This document shows positions 45,804-56,990 of a stretch of 64,000 bases of DNA, in pieces. The position numbers and the translations under genes were made by a program. The DNA is from Prochilodus magdalenae. Lineage: Eukaryota; Chordata; Actinopteri; Characiformes; Prochilodontidae. Within the stretch, counting starts at the first letter, position 1; each line of letters begins with the position of its first letter. The stretch lies in assembly GCA_024036415.1 (NCBI GenBank), contig JAMWET010000904.1:1-64000 (forward strand). The letters are read 5' to 3'. A model generated the notes under the pieces. It had not been told where the DNA came from, did no database searches, and worked only from the letters and a program-made list of their open reading frames with translations.

Positions 45804-46559
45804 AGTACAGGTGCTGGTCATAATTTACTTCCATCAGAGAACAGAATTTTGGACCACTTAGCAGCCGTCCAGTCCTTTTTGTCTTTAGCCCAGGCGAGAC
45901 GCTTCTGACTCTGTCTCTTGTTCATGAGTGGCTGGACACGAGGACCACAACAGCTGAAACCCATGTCCTGCATACGTCTGTGCATGTTGGTTCTTAAAGC
46001 ATGACTCCAGCTGCAGTCCACTCTTTGTGAATCTCCCCCACTGGTTTGGTTCCACACTCCTCTCCAGGGTGCGGTTATCCCTATTGCTTGTACACTTTTT
46101 TCTACCACACCTTTTCCTTCCCTTCGCCTCTCTATTAATGTGCTTGGACACAGAGCTCTGTGAACAGCCAACCTCTTATGACATTTTGTGTCTTGCCCTC
46201 CTCGTGCAAGGTGTCAATGGTCGTCATTAGTCTTCCGCATGATTGTGTAGCCTACAGAACTAGACTGAGAGACCATTTAAAGGCCTTTGCAGGTGGTTTG
46301 AGTTGATTAGCTGATTAGATTGTGGCACCAGGTGTCTTCAATATTGTACCTTTTCACAATATTCTAATTTTCTGAGATTTTCTGAGATGGTTTTCATTAG
46401 TTGTCAGTCATAATCATCAAAATGAAAAGAAATAAACACTTGAAATATATCAGTCTGTGTGTAATGAATGAATATAATATACAAGTTTCACTTTTTGAAT
46501 GGAATTACTGAAATAAATCAACATTTTCATGATATTCTAATTTTATTACCAGCACCTGT
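45804..46559 (-). mobile_element. Deletion derivative of a Tc1/mariner element
   Basis: The 5' end (minus) begins at 46559 with tacaggtgctggtaataa and includes a sub-terminal segment of long-TIR type. It is followed by the N-terminal transposase (45818-46171). Immediately after the first catalytic motif the sequence jumps to tacaggtgctggtcat at 45804-45819, the outermost bases of the opposite TIR. Thus only about 0.75 kb of an element that I remember as about 1.6 kb remains, with both outer tips kept. Confidence 0.85.
45818..46171 (-). pseudogene. Tc1/mariner transposase, N-terminal half
   Basis: 117 codons in frame: SSL-to-HINREAKGRKR-like HTH segment in a neighbouring frame, then MHRRMQDMGFSCCG, KRLAWAKDKKDWTAAKWSK and ILFSDGSKL. 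The last is the first DDE motif with Glu changed to Gly (normally SDES/SDEGK-type), while the catalytic Asp is present. The open frame stops at the deletion junction, so the second and third acidic residues are missing. A frameshift near 46030 separates the HTH from the catalytic start. Confidence 0.8.
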
Positions 46560-46704
46560 ATATCAACCAATGCTACAGATGTAATGATGTAATTGGGGTT
46601 AGAAACCAGATTATTTTATGATTTTAGGTTATGGTTAGCTTAGAGTGTGCATAGCAATATTAAAGGGGACTTTAATTTTGCAGTTTTTCTTCATTTCGAT
46701 TCAG
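46560..46704. other. Non-coding spacer
   Basis: Nothing recognised. Confidence 0.4.
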
Positions 46705-46890
46705 TTGTTGAGGAAAAGTAAAGAGAGTCATTTCTATACAGCAGTGATAGGAACCTGTCAGGCATCAGGACACCTCTGCCTCCGCCGAATCCAGGGACTA
46801 CACTTCCCATGATCCTTTGCTCCATGATGCCTACTCCTGGTGTTGGCATCATGAAGCAGAGGATGATGGGAAGTGTAGTTCCTGGATTAG
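46705..46890. repeat. Hairpin with 41-bp arms upstream of an LTR
   Basis: The arm ccagggactacacttcccat gatcctttgctccatgatgcc (about 46791-46831) is inverted at 46846-46886 (ggcatcatgaagcagaggat ...), roughly 36 of 41 positions pairing around a 14-base loop. The preceding gtcatttctatacagcagtg ataggaacctgtca is repeated directly before the LTR at 46893. The arms contain ACTACACTTCCCATGAT, similar to the ZNF143/STAF motif. Confidence 0.85.
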
Positions 46891-46919
46891 GAAGAGTCAT
46901 TTCTATACAGCGGTGATAG

Positions 46920-47373
46920 GAACCTGTCACAAATCAGGACTCCGCATTCCCCTGCCTCTGCCACTTCCCATGATCCTCTGCTCCATGACACCAACACCAG
47001 ACTTTGTTTTGTATATATACCTGCCCCTAGTCAGTATGACTTTGCAAAGCATTGCCAACTCTCTTGTTGCATACCGCTCGTTCTCTTTTGTACCCTGTTT
47101 ATGATTTCCCCCGTCTATGACTCTCGTTCGCCCACTGGTTTTCTTTTTTCGCCTCTTCTTCTCCTTCTGATTGCCTGATCTTGGTCATCTTGGTTTGACC
47201 CTTGCCTGCACTTGGATTCACACCCTGTTTCGCCCATGTCTGTTTTGGTCTCTGCGGTTTGATTCCTCTGTTTATCTGTGGCTCTGTATTGACTCCCTCA
47301 AGTCATTACATTAAACTCTTGTTATATTTTACATCCACCATCCTTTGCTTCATCAATCCAGCCTCACAGAAAC
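46920..47373 (+). mobile_element. Probable Gypsy-type solo LTR
   Basis: TGTCACAAATC start at 46925 and GCCTCACA end at 47368 (444 bp), with flanks gaacc and gaaac that differ at one of five positions, as expected for an aged target duplication. It has a TATA-like tatatatacc near 47011, a T-rich middle and attaaactcttgttatatttt near the 3' end. A partial duplicate of its 5' 30-40 bp lies at 46757. Confidence 0.65.
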
Positions 47374-50005
47374 ACAGAACACACACATAGCCATATTTAC
47401 TGCCCAAACCCACCAGTGAACCTACACGTCTTTTGAGTTTATATACTGAATGCTGCTGATGAAGATGGTAAATGGGTGGAATCTGGAAAAATAAAATTGA
47501 TTTCATTGGGGACTATTTTGCCTTAACAACATTTTGCTCATACCCCTTCACCACAAATGGACTGAAAAAAAGAGCTTTAGGCCAAAATATTATCAAAACC
47601 ATCATGAAGTAATGTCTCAGACATCAGGCAGCATATTCATAAACATTTCATGCAATAACTTTGTATGAGGAAGCTGTAAAAGGTGGACGTCTGGGTGGAT
47701 GTATCACCACCAATAAGAGTCAGTTTCTCTAGAATGCTGCATTGCACACCGACTTGCTATGAAGTTTGTTTGCATCTAAAGCCGAGCTTTACTTACACAG
47801 AACTGGATCAAATTGGTGGATTTTTTCTTTTACCTTGTTGAGTCAAGGCGCAGGTCAGCCATGCGTTCTGAGTATTGGGTGATGCTGGAGGTGTGAGTTG
47901 GGGCGCGTGCATCGTCCAGGCACAGCCTATTGAATCTGTGCTCTCTTTGCACTGCCATGTTTCCTATCACCGTGTAAATGATGCATGAGGCCTCCTTCAT
48001 TGTTCAGTGCACAAGCTCTTTCAGATTGGTAAGTGCTTATTACTGTTTTGTTCGATCAAAGTAGTGATGAAACCAGTCTGACTTACGTTCCTATTAATGA
48101 TATGTCTTGCTTAAAAAGGCAGTTTATATTAATTTAGCATGGAATTTGCCAGATCACATACTTTACACATCAACATAACCATGATGGCAGCTCTGAGTAA
48201 TCATGTAACCCACCTAGGTGAGCAGTATTACCCCATATCATTGCATTAGATCTTGGGTATGTCCCAGTCATCCGTGAGTCTCATGCCATAGAGTCATGTG
48301 ATGGTGAGTCCTAACTAGTGTGTACAAAGTGAATATCATTCACTGGTTCTTGTTTATTCAAGCTTCAACAGCTATGTGATTTAAGGCATTATCTACTTAC
48401 AGAACCGAGAAGTGGTTCTCCTATGGCACTACTCCCAAGAACTCTTCTAGTACCAATATTTTTTATATTTTTAAGGACTGAGAAAAAGTCAAGCTCAAGT
48501 CTGTAGCTACACTATCACTCAAAGGTTTAGGGTCACTGATTTTAATCGTATAAACCAATTTTTGTGAAGATGCACATAAGAGTTTCAGTGCTGTAACTAA
48601 TTTCTTAAAAGTTTCAGTTTTAGAATTATAAATTGAGTTTTGTGATTTCATAATAATTAGGAAATATGTACGCTCTGTATGCTTTGAGCATGGCCTTGAC
48701 ATCCATACGGCCTCATATTTGAAAACCAATAACCGATAATTTGGGGGGGATTTGGAGAGCTCAATGGAGGAAATATATAAACATCAAAGGCTTATAGCGA
48801 CCCCTTCCCTGAGTGGATGATTCTGTTGACTGTGAACACCTGTAAACGATAATCAAACAGAAACTCAGTCCAAACTTAGTTCAGGACGTGAGTGAATTAT
48901 CTACTGATGTCGCTGTATTAGGAGAACGTTGTCTTTGTGTTCGAGGCCTCCAGCCAGACCTGTGTATCTGTCTACAATACATAATGACGTACAATGTGGT
49001 GACCTGATGTCTCTGACTTTGAGATTATTATTCAGGGCATTGTATTTTAGTTCCTGACTCCTTCAATTAAGAAAATGGTCTTCACAGTGCTGTTTTAAAG
49101 ACAAGGTGAGCATCCACACTGCCTCCACAGTGGCTCATCCATATAACGGGTTGTTTTTATTTTAGTCCGTAAGGTACTTGCTGACATAACATGGGAGGAA
49201 AACCAAAGGACGTTACCGGTATGACCTGAGAACCCAGTTACTGGCTTAGCTCTTTGTGTGCGTCCCCTTATTAACCACCTACGTGGCAAAAAATGTCCCG
49301 ACTCGGAGCACACTGCATCCTCTCGGAGCCCACAGGCAAACAGAACGAAACAAAGTGACTGTGTTCTTGGCACGGAGAGAGCACTGCTACCCACTAGGTT
49401 TCTCAAAGTCAATTTGAGGCTAAAGAGACATTTGTTTAACGATTTCGGCCCAGTAGGCCGTGCGCTATTTTTACAAGGGGACACTGGTGGGGCGGGGTGG
49501 GGGAATCTGCGACTTGCATGCGCTGGAAACATCATCCATGGGGGTACGGGAAACAAATGAGCTTAGCCCAAGTTTTTTTTGGCCATTGTTTGCATTATGT
49601 TGATGCCTGGAATCAGTCTAGATCTCAGGCTGTGTCCCTTTCATTAATTACGCTAATGAATTATTGTTGTGTACGTTACAATTAGAAGACAGGCTCAGCA
49701 GAAAACAAACAAAAGAAACAGAGAGTGCGTTGCATATGTAGACAGCTGAGGTTGTTGTTTGCCAGCATCAAAGCTCTGCTCCCCTTTAGCCCGTGTGTGC
49801 CTCGGTTGTATGCGTGCACACACACACACATAAAGAGTGCTGCAGTACATCTGGGACTGTCACCGGTTCGCGGAAGGAAGCTGGATGGACCTCTGCTGCC
49901 CCCCGCAGGCGCAAACTGTGGAAGCAAGTACACTTGTCGAAATGAAACAAATGAGAAGGCTTGCTTCAGAATGCTTAAACGGAACTGGAAGTTTATCATA
50001 ACCAC
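47374..50005. other. Mostly single-copy-looking non-coding stretch
   Basis: Frames of 153 codons (49095-49556, minus) and 165 codons (49682-50179, minus, overlapping the MITE) have no recognisable domain and lack support. At 48518-48545 a caaaggtttagggtcactga phrase resembles the end of common teleost mariner-like repeats, but the rest cannot be matched. Confidence 0.45.
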
Positions 50006-50260
50006 ATATCGTGGTTGTCCATAAAGAAACATGTATCTCAATCTTTCTTGATTTTTACTTTTATGCTTCATTTGATCACATGAACTGCTATTTCCACTGT
50101 CTGAACATTTCATGAGGAACGGACCAACAGAAATGGCCCGGAATGGCTTGGAAAGACGTTTGGTTCCATTGACATCCATTCAAATTAAAGGAGGTTTTTG
50201 GCCTCTCCTGTAAAGTTGGCATTTTGGAGATACCTGTTTTTCTTTGGACAGCGATGATAT
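50006..50260 (+). mobile_element. MITE family M, copy 4 (complete)
   Basis: 255 bp. Left terminus atatcgtggttgtccataaa and right terminus tctttggacagcgatgatat, internal gaacggaccaacagaaatgg and ggttccattgacatccatt. Same orientation as copies 2 and 3. Confidence 0.9.
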
Positions 50261-50570
50261 GCTAAAATGCTATTGCTGAATAACTCCAGTGCCCTGCAGA
50301 TTAAGATGCTAAATGGATTGTAGTAACACAGTAATGGCCTTAAAGTGAGTCACGGTTTCTCCAGAGAAATTCCATGCATACTTGGTACCTGGCGAATATA
50401 GATTCCGAATCTGATTCTATCAATGTCTATTTCATTGCCTGGTTACCCCAGACAAGCAAATTAGCAAAACAGCAGTATGCTCACCTAGCGTCCTTTATTA
50501 CAGCGATTAGCTCCTCTCTAATGGAATTGTCTACCACAGCTGATCAAGTTAGTCATCAATAAGCCATTCC

Positions 50571-52085
50571 ACCTGCTTTCTAAAGCCTTTTAAATGTGCA
50601 TCCCCCTTCGCTAGTTTGAGCTAAGCCATTGCTAACCACATTATTGAGATTTACGGTGACATAACAGCCATCCCCTCGCCAACAATGACCTTTTGTGCTT
50701 TGTGCACCACAGTTGAATAAAGTACCTCTGCTTTAACTGGATATCACAAACAATCAAACCAGCAGTATAAAGATCTACCTAATCAACAATGTGCCCCAAA
50801 ACAGTTCAATGCTATTCAAGCTGGTTTCTAGTATTGTATTTTGGTAGTTTGAGCTAATGATGTAGCATGTAGTTGCTCCCTTAGTTAAACAGACTCAATG
50901 TGAGTCTGAGTTTCCTTGTGGAAGTTTAATTCATTTGCATGAAGTGCCATTTCTCTGCTTCCAAACGAACCACTGAACTAAACGACTCAGCAAACCAGTA
51001 ATTCGCCTAGCATTATTTATGACATTGAATAGTTTATTTTTGTTGTGACTCATGAAGTTAGTCAGCATTTTGCCAAAAACACAGTTCAGAGACCTTCAAC
51101 CTGGTTTCCAAAGCCTTTGCACACATGTGGTCTTTGTTAGTGTGAGCCACGCCACTGCTACACAAGCTCTAATAAGGTTTACCAATGATGAACTGCATTT
51201 CAGTAGCATAGCATGCTATTTCTCAGCTTCCAAACCACATTATCCAAATAAACCAGCTAGCACTACATGAAGCAGTGATCAGTTTCATCTTGAAGAAGCC
51301 ATTAACCATAACTGACCATGCTTCTTAGTTGATTGCGGGACTCCCAGGTTTCTAAAGTTTATAATAACGTGTCTTTTGTTAGGTACTTACTATTTTCTAT
51401 TGGTAGCAATCAACGACTTCATTCAAGAAATCTGAAACGATGAAGAAACCAGTAATCTAGATTATGGAGAAAGTCTGTTTCATTAGAACAAAAAAATAAA
51501 AAGTGCCTCTAACTTTATCGCTAATAAGCAAGCTAGCAAAACAGCGGGATTTAAAACACCAGCCAGCATTGTTTGAGGCAGTAATTTATCTGGCTAAAGC
51601 TCACCGCTAATCCTACTAGGTAATAAATATGCCAGTCAGCCAGGTTTCCAAAGTCTTTTGTTCTCCTTTGCTACCACAAGCTGCATCATTGCTAACTTCC
51701 ATTGGCAGCAATCAAGCTAAACTCCACCAGGACGGAATACATGCCAAACAAACTCTTTATCTGTGATTTAAAGGCAGCAATATGCCAATATTCAAGTTCA
51801 ATTACTGTAAACCAGCTTTCTAAAGCCTTTATTAAATTGTTCGCGTTTGCTATCATGAGCTACGTCACTGCTAACTTCCATTGGCAGCGATGGAACTCCT
51901 GTGGGATGGAGCACACACACTACACAAACTCTTTTTAAGTGAGTATAAGGCAGTAAAATGCCAATAGCCGTTAAATGAGTGTCAGTCCGGCTTCTAAAGC
52001 CTTTAATAACACTTTCTTCATTTGCTAGCATAAGCTAAATCATTCCGAACATCCATTGGCAGCTTAGCGAAACACCTTTGGGGAC
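50571..52085 (+). repeat. Highly diverged tandem array, seven anchor units
   Basis: The anchor (c/g)tttctaaagcctttaa recurs at about 50575, 50821, 51101, 51345, 51642, 51814 and 51989. After each anchor come, in order, variants of tttgctagcatgagcta, cattgctaacttccattggc and agcaat; many units then have an aaccag/ccaatattc-like end. Spacings are 246, 280, 244, 297, 172 and 175 bp. The last three units align over most of their 172-175 bp. No terminal repeats, coding frame or known family was recognised. Confidence 0.72.
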
Positions 52086-52141
52086 AGTGCAAGCACCAGA
52101 GACTTACCGCGACATATGCTTTAGGGAAATAAAGTCAAACT

Positions 52142-52167
52142 TATATATATATATATATATATATATA
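52142..52167. repeat. (TA)n microsatellite
   Basis: About 13 TA units. Confidence 0.95.
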
Positions 52168-53224
52168 TTTTCTTGTTCACTCTGGAGAGGAGGTAAATAT
52201 AGGGAGGCCTATGTACAAACAGTGGGGATTTTATTTTATTTTTTATCAGGTGCCTGGAAGGCCCGGCTGGGTCCGTGCAAATATGGCCTGGGCTGTGCCT
52301 CCAGGAACAGCTGCACAAGGAGATAAAACTTGAGAAAGTCGAGGAAGGTAGTTTGGTAATAGGATTGCCTAAAGCTGAAGATGACATGAAGTGTGGGGCC
52401 CTGATAATCTTTACTCAAGTGCTCCCCTACCGCTTACTGTACTGCCTCTTCAAAACTTGCAAATGTGATTGCTATGTGTAGCCCTGGGCATCATGACACT
52501 CATTGGAAGACTCAATCCTAAATGAGGCACTGGCTGCAGGAGAAAGGAAGGCATGAATGCGCGGTGACTCGAGGACTACTGAGATGTACATGTGGCCCGA
52601 GGACTGCGCTTCATTGAATTTCTAGCAGGTGAGTGTGCATGCTAGCACATAAAGCAAGACATGGGTTCAGACGGAACATGCATTTCTGTGCAGAGGGATA
52701 AGTGTACAGTATTTGAGGTGTGCACCATATAATCCATCATGAGATTGCCAATGCCCTACCGATAAATGCCTCTGTAGCAGAAGAAGGAAAAGAGACAGTC
52801 TGCTTCTACACATCCAGTCCAGTGATCTTGGTGGGTAAATAAGGACAGAGCTGCCACCTAGTTTATTGGGCTATACTTTGTGATGCTGATTGTTATTCAA
52901 ATGATAATTTAACTAAATTGATCTATATCAACGTATACATTCTTTTGTAGTTGCTGTTGCAGCCCTGGACAAGCTTCTCAGGACATTGACGAAAATCCAC
53001 TTTACTTAATGCTCCACTTAAAGTGAGACTTAAAGTTTAGAAGGTAACACTCCTCAGATAGATGGAATGTGGTTTCAGAAATGATATTCAAAACAATCAT
53101 TGATATTAGCCTTTTTAGTGTACTAACTGTATGTGTATGTATGTGTAATTACAATATAGTTATTTTTAATGTCCATATTTCTTCATTTTTCAGCAAATGT
53201 AGAAGAATTAATATAACAATATAT

Positions 53225-53227
<3 letters not shown>
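52168..53227. other. Non-coding, no recognised feature
   Basis: Short frames; nothing recognised. Confidence 0.5.

Positions 53228-53280
<53 letters not shown>
53228..53280. repeat. (TA)n microsatellite
   Basis: About 26 TA units; a second, 20-bp (TA)n tract lies at 53341-53360. Confidence 0.96.
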
Positions 53281-53283
<3 letters not shown>

Positions 53284-53361
53284 TATTATAACAATAACTA
53301 TGGCCTAACTGTAAGATATTATGTCAATATATATTATGTCTATATATATATATATATATAA

Positions 53362-53746
53362 TCTTTGCTCTATCATTTATTTATTTATTCATGCATTTAC
53401 AACCATATATATAATTGGCAAAATTATATTTAGCTATATGGTAAACCTAAAAAAACCTTGCAGTGGTCCAATGTGGATCAGCGGCATAGTCCAACAATGG
53501 AATGTCCAGGCCAGTGGCTATAAATGCATGAATTAATAAATAAATAAGTAGGTAAATAAATAAATAAGTTCATTAATTAATTAATTAATTAATTAATTAA
53601 TGATATTTTAAAATTATATTTAGCTATATGGTAACCCTAAAGAATTCTTGCAGTGGTCCAATATGCATCGGTTACATAGTCCAACAACAGCAGAAAAATA
53701 GCTGAACAACAATGGAATGTCCAGGCCAATGTTATAACTGCATGAA

Positions 53747-53777
<31 letters not shown>

Positions 53778-53796
53778 ATGATAGAGCAAAGACTTT
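53362..53796. repeat. AT-rich inverted repeat enclosing a direct duplication
   Basis: tctttgctctatcatttatt plus (TTTA)n and catgca at the left (53363-53395) is inverted at the right (tgcatgaataaataaa ... gatagagcaaaga, about 53738-53795). Inside, aattatatttagctatatgg taa and cttgcagtggtccaat occur twice (53425 and 53612). (TTAA)n at 53572-53601 and (AAAT)n at 53742-53780 are included. Confidence 0.8.
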
Positions 53797-54169
53797 ATAT
53801 AAAAAATATAAATAATATTTCACCTAAAAATGTGATTAAAAATTTGTTTTCTAATTGTGGCTGCCTTGACACCTTAGCCATTAACAGTATGAGTAACATA
53901 GTTAATTCATTAAATATAAATCTAACTAGTTTAACAAAAACAGTTACAATATAGGATAATGCTCAAGCTACAGGGCTTAGCCTGTTCTAAATGAATGTGT
54001 TTCTCTTGGTTTTTCTCTTTTTGGTTTTTCTTTTCACGCCCTTTTGTTAAATGTCATCCAGTTCAGGTATGTGTGTTTGAGCCAACATTGTGTAAACCGT
54101 GGCCAACCTCGCAGCAGCAGTAGCTAGAATAAGGATGCATTTGTAGAAATAATTCCAGTTTTCAATGTC

Positions 54170-54445
54170 AGTTTTCAATTGTCAAGTATCAGCATTCAAA
54201 ACTGGTTCAAATCTACAGAGGCATTTCAGAGAAAGCAACACAGAAAGAGGGAAACTTGGGCAAGGCTCCACACAGGTCCAAAAAAAAAAATGGTTAACTG
54301 CAGGAAAATTCTCATTCAGGGTTATAAAGCATGGAATTATATGCTTCTGAAATACAAGAAAGTAAGTGGGGTCCTGGGTGCTTGTTATTTCATTGGTTTC
54401 ACTTAAATTCACTTCACAAGTTAATGCCTTTGGCCTGAGTCCCAG
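54170..54445 (+). repeat. Dispersed repeat W, copy 1
   Basis: Diverged match to 56745-56990: shared ctccacacaggt, aactgcaggaaaattctcat, gggttataaagcat, gcttctgaaat, aagtaagt, cttcacaagttaatgccttt and ggcctgag. Class unknown. Confidence 0.72.
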
Positions 54446-54785
54446 TGCACTAACACAGTGCCTACCACTGGGATTTATACTGCATGCCGTGGTGCAGGAA
54501 AGTGTACAGCGTGGCCACGTTTTCCTCGAAGCATCCCACTCTCCACATTGCTACCGGAAAGTCCAGCCAATTCAGCATATGCATGGTGCTGTAGTGGAGT
54601 TAGCCTTCGCTTATGAGGTCCCCCGTGTCTTGTACCGCCTCTTCTTACATTTAATGCATGGGTTAGTTTTTTTCTTACTCGTAGCTCATAAAAAAACAAG
54701 CAGCCCTGTTTGAGAAATATGGATTCTAAAGCTTTGATTTTATTTAGTAGAAGAAGAGATACTTTCTGAGGATATGGATTTGATT
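54446..54785. other. Non-coding spacer
   Basis: A 115-codon plus frame (54366-54713) partly inside repeat W has no recognised domain. Confidence 0.4.
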
Positions 54786-54786
54786 A

Positions 54787-54869
<83 letters not shown>

Positions 54870-54871
54870 TT
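54786..54871. repeat. A19-(TA)28-T11 self-complementary tract
   Basis: Poly-A, then about 28 TA units, then poly-T. The whole tract can fold on itself. One possible origin is two SINE/LINE poly-A tails in opposite orientation, but no element body is visible beside it. Confidence 0.92.
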
Positions 54872-55401
54872 CCTTTTTTATTCCTTTATCAGCTCACATA
54901 TTGGCTCATTCATCCCATTAAATATATGTTCAAACAACATTCAAACATGAAAAGAATCAGAAATGCTGTTAATACAGGCTGTAAATGTAACTCATTATGT
55001 AACTACTATGTAATTAACTACGCTGTTATGTAATTACATGTTAATAACCATGTACCGCAACCCAAATGCTGAATAAATGAGGTGTAACAAGTCTAGGTGT
55101 CCTTGATTGGATTCTACAGGAACATTTTACCATCTGATTGTTAGTCACAGTCCCGATTCGTAAGAAGAAAGAAGAGTCCAGTAAGGTACCAATCTGTCAG
55201 ATCTGAGGTGACCTTGGTAGAGCGTATGCATGTGCCCCAGAGACAGCGAGACTGGCACCCACGACAGGAGGCCCAACGTCAGCAGGATTTTCTGCTCCGA
55301 CGCCTTTTCGTCTGAGGTGCCCTCGCACTATCCCGGCAAGTCACCGGAGACAAGAGGCCAAGCTCCACATATGCTGCCTGTGAGTGAGTCGAAGCTGGAG
55401 G

Positions 55402-55403
<2 letters not shown>
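54872..55403. other. Non-coding, no recognised feature
   Basis: Nothing recognised. Confidence 0.45.

Positions 55404-55441
<38 letters not shown>
55404..55441. repeat. (GA)n microsatellite
   Basis: About 16 GA units with one GC interruption near the right end; overlapping Arg/Glu frames are artefacts. Confidence 0.95.
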
Positions 55442-55442
<1 letters not shown>

Positions 55443-56179
55443 GGACGAGGCAGGCAGAGGCTGGAAGCCATGCAGAAAGAGATCAAGAAAGAACACTGCT
55501 GCCAAAAACAGAAACACAATTACTTTTCCCTCAGCAGCACTGACCCGGCTCTTTGAGAGTTACCTACTGGTACACTGACTTCGAATATAGGATAGCAACA
55601 GGGATCAAATGAACATCTGAGGGCACTTTTGGGCTTGTTCAGCTGAGGTCTTTTTCATTATATGGGGACAGGACAAAACTGATAGTGGGACAGGATCCGG
55701 GGCTGGAACCATTGTCTGAGGCTTATTATGCCAAAGTGTTGAAGGCATCTTAAATAGAGGCAATAAATTTCATTCTAACGTTATTATAACATTGAAATAT
55801 TATTTAACCTGTTTCTAAAACAATTACTTGGAATGATCTTTCCGCTCTGGCAAAGATTCGTCTTCCTTAAAGCCTTTGTTTAAACATTAAAACGGTCAGA
55901 AAGATCATTTCACTTGATCACTAAAGAATACCGAGAGAATCGCAGAGGCTACCCTTCATTTATTTGATTTATGGTCAAATTTATTACAGCTTCCATTCCT
56001 GTCAGGAGACTTGCTTTCATTTCGCCACAATGATAATGTAATTGATTTCACAGCTTGTTTGAGGTTACTTAACTTGAGTTCACCCAATCAAGGCATTTGT
56101 TTCCTCTTGAGACCTCCCATATGGACAGCTGTGGGATCACTGGTGTTCCAACTTTCAATCTCCTGGTGATTAGACCATT
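55442..56179. other. Non-coding, no recognised feature
   Basis: Nothing recognised. Confidence 0.5.
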
Positions 56180-56333
56180 GCCCTGCATATTACTATGATG
56201 TGGACTGAGGTTCCTACACTATACCCATAAGAGTTCTTGGGAAAGACTTATACTAGTATCTTTGCTTGCCTATGCAAATAACATTAAGTTGTGAGCTGCC
56301 CTGAGAAGTGCATCTGCCATAAATGTAATTGGT
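56180..56333 (+). mobile_element. Degenerate SINE family A copy
   Basis: ctacactatacccataagag ttcttgggaaagac and the tail gtgagctgccctgagaagtg catctgccataaatgtaat follow the order of the 16803 copy at much lower identity; the head is not convincing. Confidence 0.5.
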
Positions 56334-56744
56334 CAATACATTGGCATTCGCCTTCATTCAGAGAGTCTAAAACCCAAAAATGCCACAGGCATCCATAACT
56401 GGCAGCCCAGAAGGAGACCCAGGAACTGTCTGATGCTTTGTCTCTCCCAACTGATGGCAAATGGGTATTTGTTTGCCTATTTTAAAATGCCAAACTAAAA
56501 AAAAAAAACATGAAGTAAAGCTGGGTGAACTTCAGTGGACTTAAGAAAAAGCAATGCAATCAGTTTCAGTTTCAGATCCCCTTAAAGCAAGAGTGGGACT
56601 TGATGTTCTCTTCTTTCTCAAAGTGCTGTTTAACTGATGGGGACAGTCTGAATGACATCCTAGCCGACACTGTGTAAAGCTTGTCCAGCTTTTGCAAGAA
56701 TAAGTACAAAAGTATGCAGTTGTGGGTGGAACCTAGATCTCAGG
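56334..56744. other. Non-coding spacer
   Basis: Nothing recognised. Confidence 0.45.
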
Positions 56745-56990
56745 TCGATTTTTAAGTTTCATCAGCGCTCAAAACATAGCTCAAATCTTCAAAAATATTT
56801 CAGAGAACATTAAAAAGAGAGGGCCTTGAGATGTGCTCCACACAGGTACACGAACAAACCCCTTAAAAATGTTTTGTTAACAGCGGAAAGTTTCTCATTC
56901 AAGGTTATAAAGCATTAAATTTTACACGTCTGAAATTAAACAAAGTAAGTCGGGCTGTCACTTCACAAGTTAACGCTTTTGGCCTGAGAT
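56745..56990 (+). repeat. Dispersed repeat W, copy 2
   Basis: Partner of 54170-54445, by eye about 65-70% identical with indels. Confidence 0.72.

Noticed and set aside
49095..49556. 153-codon minus-strand frame
   Set aside because: No domain, signal peptide or codon pattern recognised; overlaps frames on the other strand and looks like a chance opening in GC-richer sequence.
49682..50179. 165-codon minus-strand frame
   Set aside because: Its N-terminal third runs through a MITE (50006-50260), so it is not an ancestral gene.
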